Counted from the stretch's first letter, positions 15,051-22,951 are shown. The stretch is 37,481 nucleotides of DNA from Klebsiella pneumoniae (GCA_945862325.1 CAMAXZ010000040.1:1-37481); one strand, 5' to 3'. Notes: a model not told the origin generated them from the sequence alone. Program-made: numbers and translations.

Positions 15051-16564
15051 TGCGCGTCTGCTTCTACGTACCACCGCCCGCGTACAACCGTCGCAACACG
15101 CCGATCGATCGTGTGTACGGATGCAACTACGGCTACGACTACAAACCTCCCATCCATCTTCTGCAACTCGCCACCGTCGCCCGCGACGAAGCGGGGTGGG
15201 ACGTCGTCTTTCTGGACTGCCCGGCAGAAGGGATCGACGCGCCCGCGTTCGAACGCCACGCGCGTGAACAACGCTACGACGTCGTCGTGGCGTGGTCGGT
15301 GTACCTGTCGGCGGAAGAGGACCTGCGCGCGTTCCGCGAGTTCCGGAAGTCCAACCCGAACCTCGTCGGTGTGTTCGCGGGGGCGGGCGCCACCTGGAAG
15401 CCCGACGAGTACATCCGGGACGCGCGCACGTTCGCGCTGCTCGGGGAGCCCGAGCGCACCCTCGTCGAGCTGGCCGAGGTGCTGCGTGGCCTCCGCCCCG
15501 CGGACGGGGTCGACGGGCTCGCCTGGTGGGACGGGGCCCAGGTTCGACGCGGGGCCTTCCGAAAGCTGCTCGACGTGTCCGCCCTGCCGATGCCCGACCG
15601 ACGCCTGCTCCGGGGGCGCTACCGGGCCAATCGGCTCGACGTCCATCCGATCACCACGATGGTCGTCAGTCGCGGGTGCGGCTTCCGGTGCACCTTCTGC
15701 ACGCCGAACGCGGTCGATCAGGCGATCGAGCTCGAATTCAAGCGCCTCCAACCCACCTGGTACGTGGATCGCCCGCCCCTCCGCAAGCGCACGGCCGACC
15801 AGATCGTCGCGGAGTTCGAGGACATCGCCGCGCTCGGCTACAAAGGCGTCGAGATCGCCGACAACATCTTCACGTGGGGGCAGGCGCGAACGCGTGACAT
15901 CTGCGCGCGGATCGCCCCGTTGAAGCTCCAGTGGCTCTGCCTCGCCCGCGCGAACATGCTCCATGACGCGAGCACGATCCGCGCGATGGCCGACGCCGGA
16001 TGCAAGATGGTCTACATGGGCAGCGAGAGCTTCGACGACGGGCTGCTCGAGGACATGGTCAAAGAGATCAAGGTGCGCGACATCGAGAAGGCGGTGCGCA
16101 CCTGCCGCGAGAACGGCGTGGAGCCCGAGGTCAGCGTGCTGATGGGCGCGTCGCGGAACGAGACCTGGGGCACCTTGTGGAGCTCCTGGCGCGCGTCACG
16201 CCGCCTCGGCACGCGGTTCGTCCACTACAGCGTCGCCCTGCCGGCGCCCAGCACCGAGCTCTACGACATCGCGCGCCGCGAAGGCTGGTTCGTGCACGGC
16301 GACTTCGTGCCCGCCGACAACGTGAAGGAGGTCATCGTGAACCTCCCCCACCTCAGCGCACGGGAGCTTCGGCTCGCCCTGAAGCTCGCCTACGCGGCGC
16401 AGTACCTCCATCCCGTCAGCATCGCGCGGCAGGTTCGGGCGACGGCGTCGCTCGAAGACCTGCGGCACAAGGCCCAGAGCGCGCTCAAGCTGTTCGGCTT
16501 CCTCGCGGAGCGCGACACGATGCGCCACCCGGCCATCCCGCCGGGTCGCCTGACCGCGGAATGA
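15050..16564 (+). CDS. B12-binding-domain radical SAM protein
   Basis: 504 residues. The N-terminal part (~1-150) has the alternating pattern of a cobalamin-binding-like Rossmann domain (MRVCFYVPPP..., WDVVFLDCPAEG, YDVVVAWSVYLSAEE, VFAGAGATWKPDEY, FALLGEPERTLVEL). The radical SAM core follows with C210-x3-C214-x2-C217 (SRGCGFRCTFCTPN) ligating the 4Fe-4S cluster, then EIADNIFTWG, LARANML, and MVYMGSESFDDGLLEDM. It lacks the DxHxxG cobalamin motif in an obvious form, as do many family members. B12-type radical SAM enzymes methylate unactivated carbons or rearrange ring systems. In an EPS operon, a sugar- or lipid-modifying step is likely but unproven. It is the sixth gene of the operon and overlaps the GT4 gene by one base (TGATG). 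Confidence 0.9.
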   Translation: MRVCFYVPPPAYNRRNTPIDRVYGCNYGYDYKPPIHLLQLATVARDEAGWDVVFLDCPAEGIDAPAFERHAREQRYDVVVAWSVYLSAEEDLRAFREFRKSNPNLVGVFAGAGATWKPDEYIRDARTFALLGEPERTLVELAEVLRGLRPADGVDGLAWWDGAQVRRGAFRKLLDVSALPMPDRRLLRGRYRANRLDVHPITTMVVSRGCGFRCTFCTPNAVDQAIELEFKRLQPTWYVDRPPLRKRTADQIVAEFEDIAALGYKGVEIADNIFTWGQARTRDICARIAPLKLQWLCLARANMLHDASTIRAMADAGCKMVYMGSESFDDGLLEDMVKEIKVRDIEKAVRTCRENGVEPEVSVLMGASRNETWGTLWSSWRASRRLGTRFVHYSVALPAPSTELYDIARREGWFVHGDFVPADNVKEVIVNLPHLSARELRLALKLAYAAQYLHPVSIARQVRATASLEDLRHKAQSALKLFGFLAERDTMRHPAIPPGRLTAE

Positions 16565-16595
16565 TCCTGGTCGCCCGCGCGCTCCGCCGGGTAGC

Positions 16596-16624
16596 TTGCG
16601 ATCCGGCGCGACTCGCCGTATCGT
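16596..16624 (+). promoter_or_regulatory. Candidate sigma70-type promoter before TIG lipoprotein gene
   Basis: TTGCGA (16596-16601) and TATCGT (16619-16624) are spaced by 17 bases, each matching the sigma70 consensus at four of six positions. The start codon follows only 7 bases after the -10 box, so transcription from here would give a leaderless or nearly leaderless mRNA. The 67-base gap to the radical SAM gene otherwise shows no clear terminator. Confidence 0.25.
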
Positions 16625-16631
16625 AGGCCGG

Positions 16632-17837
16632 ATGTCTCTCCTCACGTTCGTCCTCCTCGCCGGCTGCGGCGACTTTGGCCTCGCCACGCTGGGCGGGTCG
16701 GACTCCGGTCGGCCCGACCTCTCCGACGCGGACACGGACACGGACACCGACGCCGACGCGGACACCGATGCGGACGCCGACGCCGACGCCGATTCGGACG
16801 CCGACGCCGACACGGACGCCGACACAGACACCTTCATGCTCGAGATCGACGCGGTGAACCCCGAATACGGCACGACGGCGGGCGGCGCCGTCGTCACGAT
16901 CTCGGGCGGCCCCTTCGACGAGAGCGCGCGGGTCCGCTTCGGCGGGCAGGCCGCCACGGTGCAGTCCGCCACGCGCGACGAGCTCGTGGTGCGAACCCCG
17001 GCGTTCGGCGGCGAAGGCTCGGTCGACGTGCTCGTCACGACCGACGACGGCGAGGGCTCGCTCGTGTCCGGGTTCACCTACTGGCAGGACGGCGCCGGCA
17101 AGGGCGGGCTCGTGGGCCTGCTCGGCTGGTACGACTACATCGGCACCTACTGGGACGCGAGCGCGACGGACGAAGGCTCCGGGTGGTTCGCCGTCACCCC
17201 GCCGCAAGACCTCGAGCTGTGGGAGCTCTACGCCGGCGCGATGGACAGCTGCGAGCCCGACACCTATGTGTACGCCGGCTCGGCGGAGCTCTGGGACGTC
17301 GGGGTCGACAACTGGAACCTGAACCTCCCGACCTCGGGCGCGATCCCGTTCGGTTGGGACGCGACGTACGGCCAGTACACCGTCACGACGTTCAACAACA
17401 CGAAGTACGTCGCGAACGGAAGCTACGACCTCCCGGCGGTCACCCCGACGACCGGCTTCCCGCCCTTCGAGTTCCCGGACGCGGTCACCGCCCCCCCGTC
17501 GTTCTCGATCTCCAGCCCGGCGCTGAACAGCTCGACCCCGCCGAGGATCAACCGGAACGCCTTCAACCTCGCCTGGTCGGGGTCCGGCGGCGACTTCATG
17601 CTCGCGCAGATCCTGCTGTGGAACTCCACGACCGTCACCGAGACCGTCTACTGCGTCATGCGCGACGACGGCTCGTTCACGGTGCCATCGGCGACGTTCA
17701 GCCGGTGGAGCGCGGGCAACCAGATCACGATCATCGTCGGTCGCGGTCGCTACGGCACGGGCCTCAACAGCTTCAACAACTCCGAGAGCCGGTTCGCCGG
17801 CGTGTACTGGCTCATCGGCGCCGGGACGATGCAGTAG
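16632..17837 (+). CDS. TIG-domain lipoprotein with Asp-rich repeat linker
   Basis: 401 residues. MSLLTFVLLAGC is a lipoprotein signal with Cys12 in the lipobox. Residues 32-67 are a strict Asp-x alternation (x = Ala, Thr or Ser) forming an extended acidic linker that could bind calcium. Residues ~68-155 form an IPT/TIG immunoglobulin-like domain (VNPEYGTTAGGAVVTISGGPF... ARVRFGGQAATVQSATRDELVVRTPAF). The remaining ~240 residues are Trp/Tyr/Asn-rich and beta-like with no family I recognise. Lipoproteins with such DTDADA linkers are common in myxobacteria-like genomes. The ATG at 16632 was chosen over an upstream one at 16596 because only it gives a lipoprotein signal. It converges on the DUF362 gene with no spacing (stop codons adjoin). 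A cell-surface or matrix-binding function is inferred. Confidence 0.85.
   Translation: MSLLTFVLLAGCGDFGLATLGGSDSGRPDLSDADTDTDTDADADTDADADADADSDADADTDADTDTFMLEIDAVNPEYGTTAGGAVVTISGGPFDESARVRFGGQAATVQSATRDELVVRTPAFGGEGSVDVLVTTDDGEGSLVSGFTYWQDGAGKGGLVGLLGWYDYIGTYWDASATDEGSGWFAVTPPQDLELWELYAGAMDSCEPDTYVYAGSAELWDVGVDNWNLNLPTSGAIPFGWDATYGQYTVTTFNNTKYVANGSYDLPAVTPTTGFPPFEFPDAVTAPPSFSISSPALNSSTPPRINRNAFNLAWSGSGGDFMLAQILLWNSTTVTETVYCVMRDDGSFTVPSATFSRWSAGNQITIIVGRGRYGTGLNSFNNSESRFAGVYWLIGAGTMQ
16725..16832 (+). repeat. Hexanucleotide tandem repeat encoding Asp-Ala/Asp-Thr
   Basis: Eighteen consecutive six-base units of the form GAC/GAT followed by GCN, ACN or TCG encode residues 32-67 of the lipoprotein. 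The units differ mostly at synonymous positions (gacgcg, gacacg, gacgcc, gacacc). Unit-number changes keep the reading frame, so this is a candidate length-variable site. Confidence 0.9.
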
Positions 17838-19067
17838 TCACATCCGCTCGATCTGCGGCTTGTACCGTTCGATCTGGCGCGCCATCGCGTTGGGCTCCCC
17901 ATCGAGCCGCAACGCGTCGGACGGGCACACCCACCAGCAGTACAGGCACTGCACACAGTCCGGCGGGTCGAGCCGGACGCCGATGTCGGCCAACGGCAAC
18001 CCGGTGGGGCAGTAGTCGACACACCGCGCGCAGTCGCCGCATCGCGACGCGTCACGCCCGACGAGCCGCAGGGTGTCGTCGTCGCGCCGGTACACGTCCT
18101 GGATGATCTTCAGGCGATACGCCGCCTCCGCCACCTCGGGACGCTCGACGAGCGGGCGAACCGCGAGCTTCAACCAGTTCAAGCTGCGCGCCTCGGAGAG
18201 CTCAGCGAGGCGCGAGCGCGGCGGGGCGCGCCGGATGGGCCGGATCACGGGGAGCTCGGCGCCGATCCGCTCCGCGAGCGGGAGGTCGAGGTGACCGGCG
18301 TCGAAGGCGTGCACGAGGTAGGGTACGTCCCGCCAGGGAAGGTCGATCAATCGACAGACGACCAGATCGTTCAGGAATGCGTCATCCGACACGACGATGC
18401 GGTCGAAGCGAAACGGGTCGCCGTCGCCGGGCCCGTTGCCTTCCATCCCCACGAGCCCGTCCACGACGATCAGATCGGGGAGGACGACCTCGTTGATCGC
18501 GAAGATGTTGCGCCCGAGGTCGTAGTGCATGTGGCGCTTGTCCTGGCCGCGCGCGATGCCGACCCAGTTCTTCATCGCGCACGAGAGCCCCGCTTCCGCG
18601 TGGGTCTTGATCTTCGGCAGGGAGATCAGGAAGTCGGCGTCGAGGATGGTGGCCGCGATCGTCGGGGTCGCCCCGGCCTGGAGGGGGATCTCGCGCCCCT
18701 CGTCGCGGTTGAGGTCGCGCGTCCGCACCCCGAGCGCCTCGGCCAGCCCGGCGACACGGAGGCGGCGAAAGGTGTCGATGTCACGGCGCGCGACGCCCAC
18801 GTTGCTGCCGTCGGCCACGCACAGATCCGCGTAGCCCCTCGACTTCAGCTCGGTGATCAACGCGGCGAGCACGCGCAGGTCGGTGCAGTTGCCGCTGAGG
18901 GCCACGAGGTCGTTGTTCAGGTTCGGCTTGAGCACGACGCGCGCGTCACGCGGCGGAAGGCGATCCGACCACGCGTCGAGCGCCGCGCGAAGCACGCGCC
19001 GAACATCGGTGATCGTGCGGGCCTCGTGGACCTCGACGCGCCCGCGGGGGGCGGAGAAGCGGAGCAT
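17838..19067 (-). CDS. DUF362 protein with C-terminal double 4Fe-4S ferredoxin domain
   Basis: 409 residues. The DUF362 domain spans ~40-300, with VVLKPNLN near 45-51, an Asp/Gly-rich segment (ADGSNVG) and LPKIKTHAEAGLSCAMKNWVG at 150-170. A 2[4Fe-4S] ferredoxin domain ends the chain: C343, C346, C349 and C353 (CGDCARCVDYCP), then C371, C374, C377 and C381 (CVQCLYCWWVCP). DUF362 proteins are probably redox enzymes or electron carriers of unknown substrate; this combination is widespread. It is the last gene of the sugar-nucleotide series, 31 bases after the manC stop, so it may supply electrons to a modification step, for example the radical SAM enzyme; that is only a guess. The Shine-Dalgarno is weak. 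It abuts the convergent TIG lipoprotein gene. Confidence 0.88.
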   Translation of the reverse strand: MLRFSAPRGRVEVHEARTITDVRRVLRAALDAWSDRLPPRDARVVLKPNLNNDLVALSGNCTDLRVLAALITELKSRGYADLCVADGSNVGVARRDIDTFRRLRVAGLAEALGVRTRDLNRDEGREIPLQAGATPTIAATILDADFLISLPKIKTHAEAGLSCAMKNWVGIARGQDKRHMHYDLGRNIFAINEVVLPDLIVVDGLVGMEGNGPGDGDPFRFDRIVVSDDAFLNDLVVCRLIDLPWRDVPYLVHAFDAGHLDLPLAERIGAELPVIRPIRRAPPRSRLAELSEARSLNWLKLAVRPLVERPEVAEAAYRLKIIQDVYRRDDDTLRLVGRDASRCGDCARCVDYCPTGLPLADIGVRLDPPDCVQCLYCWWVCPSDALRLDGEPNAMARQIERYKPQIERM

Positions 19068-19098
19068 GCCGAAGGATAGCCCGGCGGCGCCCCACTCC

Positions 19099-20106
19099 TC
19101 ACCCCCAACGACCGAGTCCGCGGCGCTCGAGCTCGGCGAGGAGCCCCTTGACGTCCTGCGCCTCGCCGCGGCGCGCCACGAGCAGCGCGTCGGGGGTGTC
19201 GACCACGACGACGTCCTCCACGCCGAGCAGGGCGACCAGCTTGCCGGGCGCGTGCACGACGTTCCCGCGCGAGCGGAGCGCCACCGTGGCCGAGGACACG
19301 ACCACGCCCCCCTCGCCTTCGGGGAGGATCTCGGTCAACGCCGGCCAACTCCCGACGTCCGACCAGCCGCACTCGGTCGGCACCACCTGGAGCCTGGGCT
19401 CGCGCTCGAGCACGCCGTAGTCGATGCTCGTCGCTTCGCACGCGCCCCACGCCGCTTGGATCGGGCGCCCGCGCCGGAGCGCGTCCACCATCGCCGCGGC
19501 CCCCGGCAGGTGCCGGGACACCGCGTCCAGCAGCGCCACGCAGCTCCACACGAACATGCCGCCGTTCCACAGGTGTCGCCCGCTCGCGAGCAGCGCCTCG
19601 GCCACGGCGCGCGGCGGCTTCTCCACGAAGCGCCGGACCGGATGCGCCGGCCCCGGCCCGAGATCGTGCTCGATCCATCCGAACCCGGTCTCGGCCCGGG
19701 TCGGACGCACCCCGAGCGTGACGAGCGTGTCGTCTTCGGCGGCCCGCCGCGCGTGCCCCACGGCGTCCCGCCACGCCTCCTCGTCGGCGATGACGTGGTC
19801 GGACGGGAGCACGACGCACCCTACCCCGCCACGGCGTTGGACCTCGCACGCGGCCCAGGTGACGGCGGCGGCGGTGTCCCGGGCGCTCGGCTCGACGAGC
19901 AGCTCCGCGCCGCCGGCGAGCGGGCGGACGGCGTCGGCCAGGATCCGCTCCTTCGGGAGCTGTGTCCGGGCGATCGTGCGCTCCAGCAGCGTGGGCCCGC
20001 CGTCGAGCGACAGGCATTGCTTGGGCAGCGCGCGCCGAGAGAGCGGCCAGAACCGTGTACCCCGCCCGCCGGCGAGCACCACCGCGAACCAATCCCCTGG
20101 GATCAT
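19099..20106 (-). CDS. manC: Mannose-1-phosphate guanylyltransferase
   Basis: 335 residues, the size of a monofunctional enzyme without the C-terminal isomerase domain. The nucleotidyltransferase signature is VVLAGGRGTRFWPLSRRALPKQ at the N-terminus. It also has the EPSARDTAAAV guanylyltransferase motif, VLPSDHVI, FVEKP, WNGGMFVW and SIDYGVLE, all characteristic of mannose-1-phosphate guanylyltransferases. It makes GDP-mannose from mannose-1-phosphate and GTP in the cytoplasm. Its product is the substrate of the AlgD-like dehydrogenase encoded just upstream and may also feed mannosyltransferases. A strong GAGGAGG Shine-Dalgarno precedes ATG 20106. A 170-base gap separates it from the dehydrogenase gene and may contain its own promoter. 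Phosphomannomutase is not found in this window. Confidence 0.95.
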   Translation of the reverse strand: MIPGDWFAVVLAGGRGTRFWPLSRRALPKQCLSLDGGPTLLERTIARTQLPKERILADAVRPLAGGAELLVEPSARDTAAAVTWAACEVQRRGGVGCVVLPSDHVIADEEAWRDAVGHARRAAEDDTLVTLGVRPTRAETGFGWIEHDLGPGPAHPVRRFVEKPPRAVAEALLASGRHLWNGGMFVWSCVALLDAVSRHLPGAAAMVDALRRGRPIQAAWGACEATSIDYGVLEREPRLQVVPTECGWSDVGSWPALTEILPEGEGGVVVSSATVALRSRGNVVHAPGKLVALLGVEDVVVVDTPDALLVARRGEAQDVKGLLAELERRGLGRWG

Positions 20107-20275
20107 GCGTCTCCTCCTCGAGTGTGTCAGCGCAGACCGGACGACCCCGGCCGCAGCTCGAACTGATGCGAACCTTCGACGTCTCCCTTCGCCCGCACCG
20201 CGTTTGAATCACGTGTCCCCTCGCTGATTGTGACAACGGTTTAGATTCGTACGGACGCTGACGCCGAGCCGGAGG
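20107..20275 (-). promoter_or_regulatory. Intergenic region with possible manC promoter
   Basis: No gene is seen here. On the minus strand TTGTCA (20236-20231) is followed after 17 bases by CGTGAT (20213-20208): the -35 is close to consensus and the -10 poor. The -35 lies in a small palindrome, TTGTCACAA. Two complementary 7-base arms (20126-20132 and 20256-20262) could close a long-range stem around the whole leader. The strong Shine-Dalgarno of manC is at the left end. Confidence 0.3.
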
Positions 20276-21568
20276 CTAGCGGTGCAGCTCTTCGTACGTG
20301 CCGAAGCGGCGGAGTCGGGGGTCCGCGGTGAGGTCGAGCAGGCGGCGATCGGCGTCCATCCCCGCGGACGTCCAGGTCGCCTCGTCGACGCGTTGCGTCA
20401 CGACCACGGTGTCGCACCCCTGCATCAGCTCCGTCAGCCCGGCCACGAACGAGCCGCGCAGCTCCGCGACGCTCTCGTCCCCGCGCTCGGCGAGCTCCGC
20501 GAGCAGGGGGTCGTACACGCGCACCGCGCGCCCGGCGGCCACGAGCCGGCGATACAGCTCGAGGAACGGCGACTCCCGCAGGTCTGGGGTCCCCTCCTTG
20601 AACGAGAGCCCGACGAACCCGACACACGCCGGATCGGCGCTCTGGATGCGGGCGAACAGACGTTCGATCTGGGAGCGGTTGGACGCGTACACACCGCGCA
20701 GCATGTTCATCGGGACGCCGTTCTGCTGCGACACCCAATCCAAGGCGCGCACGTCCTTCGGCAGGCACGAGCCGCCGAAGGGCGCGCCCGGCCGGAGGTA
20801 GCGCTCGGAGATGTTCAGCTTCCGGTCCTGACAGAACACGTCCATCACGGCGTACGGATCGACCCCGAGCTGGCGGCACAACATGCCGATCTCGTTGCCG
20901 AAGGTGACCTTGACGGCGTGGTAGTAGTTGTCGGCGTACTTGACGAGCGCGGCGGCGCCGGGCTCGAGGAAGAACGTCTCGGCCGGCAGGCCGTCGTAGC
21001 GGCGCCGACACGCCGCTTCGGCCGACGCGCCGCGGGCGCCGAACACGACCTTGGGGGGCGCGAAGAAGTCGTCCACCGCCGATCCCTCACGCAGGAACTC
21101 GGGGTTCGTCGCGTAGCCGAGGCCCTCCTCGTAGGACAGACCGGACGACTCGGCGAGCAGCTCCTGCAGGCGGCGGTGCACGTCCGGCATGCAGGTGGAC
21201 CGGACGACGACCGCGTACTCGCGCCGCCCCGCCGCCCGGAGCGACCGGCCGATCGACGTGATCGCGGCGACGAGCTGGCTGTCGTCGGCCCCGCCGTCGG
21301 GGCGCGAGGGCGTCGCGACGCACACGAGCGCGACGTCGCTGGCGTTCACCGCGGCGTCCATCGAGATGGTGGCGGTCAGGCGCCCCTCTCGGTGCGCCTC
21401 GGCGACGAGCTCCGGCAGCCCCGGCTCGACCACCGGGGCGCGCCCCTCCGCAAGCGCGGCGGTCTTCTTCGGGTCGATGTCGACCCCGACCACGTAGTGA
21501 CCAAATCGCGGCAGACAGCCGCTGCTCACCGAACCGATGTACCCCAGGCCGACGACGGCGATCCGCAT
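20276..21568 (-). CDS. algD: GDP-mannose 6-dehydrogenase (AlgD-like)
   Basis: 430 residues with the UDP-glucose/GDP-mannose dehydrogenase architecture. NAD-binding GLGYIG (7-12) opens the chain, and NPEFLREGSAVDDF (155-168), KYADNYYHAVKVTFGNEIG (210-228) and CQDRKLNISERYLRPG follow. The active-site motif is FGGSCLPKD with Cys268, the same residue number as the catalytic cysteine of Pseudomonas AlgD. The SCLPKDVRAL and CQDxKLN wording is closer to AlgD than to UDP-glucose dehydrogenases (which read GGSCFPKD), and manC is adjacent. The reaction is a four-electron oxidation of GDP-mannose to GDP-mannuronate. The start ATG 21568 follows a run of G residues acting as Shine-Dalgarno. A 93-base leader with three hairpins precedes it. 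Confidence 0.88.
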   Translation of the reverse strand: MRIAVVGLGYIGSVSSGCLPRFGHYVVGVDIDPKKTAALAEGRAPVVEPGLPELVAEAHREGRLTATISMDAAVNASDVALVCVATPSRPDGGADDSQLVAAITSIGRSLRAAGRREYAVVVRSTCMPDVHRRLQELLAESSGLSYEEGLGYATNPEFLREGSAVDDFFAPPKVVFGARGASAEAACRRRYDGLPAETFFLEPGAAALVKYADNYYHAVKVTFGNEIGMLCRQLGVDPYAVMDVFCQDRKLNISERYLRPGAPFGGSCLPKDVRALDWVSQQNGVPMNMLRGVYASNRSQIERLFARIQSADPACVGFVGLSFKEGTPDLRESPFLELYRRLVAAGRAVRVYDPLLAELAERGDESVAELRGSFVAGLTELMQGCDTVVVTQRVDEATWTSAGMDADRRLLDLTADPRLRRFGTYEELHR

Positions 21569-21661
21569 GCTGTTCCCCCCCGGACCTCACGGTCCTGTTC
21601 GTTCATCGCGCCAGGGAGGGCGCGATGGAACGGAGCCCCCGCTCCGTCTGTCGCTTGGAAG
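21569..21661 (-). promoter_or_regulatory. Structured leader with three consecutive hairpins before algD
   Basis: Three perfect inverted repeats fill this gap. In transcript order they are: 21647-21630 with a 7-bp stem (ACGGAGC/GCTCCGT) and GGGG loop; 21627-21604 with a 9-bp stem (CATCGCGCC/GGCGCGATG) and 6-base loop; and 21595-21582 with a 5-bp stem GGACC/GGTCC closing a GTGA loop, a GNRA tetraloop. The last stem ends directly before the G-rich ribosome-binding site. None is followed by a T-run, so intrinsic terminators are unlikely. A translational control or mRNA-stability element is possible. Confidence 0.5.
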
Positions 21662-22951
21662 CTACCCACCCACGCGCGAGCGGCAAGGGGGGCGAGCACC
21701 CACGACTCCTCCAGGTCTGACCTGGATCGGAGCGCCATCGTGCGCGCCGCCTGCCGGCATTGGGACGCCCCCGGGCGCACGCGCGCGGCGCGTGGCCGCG
21801 GCGGCGCGCCGCGGAAGCGCGCGAAGGCCGTCTTCGTGGCGAAGCAGCTCACTAATCGCCAGGAAGACGTGGTACAGCGTGGACGCCGGCACGAGCTCCG
21901 CGACACAGGTCCCGTCCCGATCGAAGTGATCCCTCCACATGCCGCGGGGGCTGAGGTACCGATCGAGCAGGAACTGAGTGGCGCGCGCGACCGGCGCGGT
22001 CGGATCGGTGCCGTCGAGCAGGAACAGCCCGAGGTGTCCCTTGATTCGCTCGGTGTTCGGCCACGTGCGCGACGACGCATCGAGGGCCGTTCCGTCGTCG
22101 CGCACGGTGCACAGGGTCGCCTGTGTGACCGGGTCGACGCCGTGGCGCTCGGCGAACGCCACGAGGCGCCGGACCGTGTCGGTCACGGGCGCGCCGAAGC
22201 TGCGGTGGTAGTTGGCGAGGATCCACGCCCACTCGAACATGTGGCCCGGCTCGACCAACCGACCGTCGTCGCCCGGCGCACGACGGAGGTCTTCGGTGAA
22301 CCGCTCTCCGAGGGTGCCGGTGCGGCGGTCGAAGAAGCGTGTTTCGAACAGGGTCACCACCTCGAACGCGAGGCGCGCGAAGCGCGCGTCGCGGCTGGTC
22401 TCCCACAAGGCGAGCGCGGCCTCGAGCAGGTGCATGTGTGGGTTCTGGAGGCGCGGCCCTTCCGCCGGCCGCGCGTGCAGGAAGCCCTCGCCGGAGGGGT
22501 GGCGCAGGTGCGCTTCGACGAAGTCGAGCGTTCGGTGCGCCCACTCGAGCGCCGACGGGTCGCCGGTGGCAGCGTGGTGCCAGGCGAGGCCGAAGAGCAC
22601 GAAGGCGTGATCGTAGAGGTCCGCGGTGGGGTCGACGACGACGCCCCGCTCGTCCAACCGCCGGGCCCATCCGCGGTCGGGGCCCTGCCAGCCGTGCCCG
22701 ACCAGCCACTCGAAGCCGTGGCACGCGAGCTCGACGCCGCCCGCCCATCCGAGCGTGTGGGCGTGCGCGAACACGTACATCTGGCGGCAGGTCACCCGAA
22801 CGCGCCGATAGCCGAGGTCGACCGGCCGACCGTCGGTGTCCAACACCTCGTGGAACCCCCCACGCGCACGATCTGCGCCGGCCTCCGCCCAGAACGGCAG
22901 CGCCCGTTCGAACGCCCATCGGCGCGCCCCCGAAAAGTCGGGCAGCAGCAT
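21662..22951 (-). CDS. AGE-family sugar isomerase/epimerase (mannose-6-phosphate isomerase-like)
   Basis: 429 residues of the (alpha/alpha)6-barrel N-acylglucosamine 2-epimerase family. Recognisable are VTCRQMYVFAHAH (53-65), LYDHAFVLFGLAW (112-124), QNPHMHLLEAALALWE (169-184), EPGHMFEWAWILA (234-246) and SRTWPNTERIKG (294-305), with candidate catalytic His237 and His361 (STLYHV). Members interconvert ketoses and aldoses, including mannose/fructose and their 6-phosphates, or epimerise N-acyl-glucosamine. Next to algD and manC, a role in supplying mannose-6-phosphate is the best guess. The last ~53 residues (from 377) are Arg/Pro/Gly-rich and exceed the usual family length. The AAGGGG ribosome site precedes ATG 22951. 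A hairpin with a 6-bp stem (23015-23034) lies in the 85-base gap upstream. Confidence 0.82.
   Translation of the reverse strand: MLLPDFSGARRWAFERALPFWAEAGADRARGGFHEVLDTDGRPVDLGYRRVRVTCRQMYVFAHAHTLGWAGGVELACHGFEWLVGHGWQGPDRGWARRLDERGVVVDPTADLYDHAFVLFGLAWHHAATGDPSALEWAHRTLDFVEAHLRHPSGEGFLHARPAEGPRLQNPHMHLLEAALALWETSRDARFARLAFEVVTLFETRFFDRRTGTLGERFTEDLRRAPGDDGRLVEPGHMFEWAWILANYHRSFGAPVTDTVRRLVAFAERHGVDPVTQATLCTVRDDGTALDASSRTWPNTERIKGHLGLFLLDGTDPTAPVARATQFLLDRYLSPRGMWRDHFDRDGTCVAELVPASTLYHVFLAISELLRHEDGLRALPRRAAAATRRARAPGGVPMPAGGAHDGAPIQVRPGGVVGARPPCRSRVGG

Noticed and set aside
15050..16564. Naming the radical SAM protein after a hopanoid gene such as hpnJ
   Set aside because: General domain layout is similar, but no hopanoid genes are nearby and the motifs seen are not diagnostic.
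16725..16832. CRISPR-like or satellite array
   Set aside because: The units are 6 bases without spacers and lie in frame in a gene; this is a coding repeat.
17830..17845. Bidirectional terminator between the convergent TIG lipoprotein and DUF362 genes
   Set aside because: The stop codons adjoin with no room for a stem-loop, and no T-run is present.
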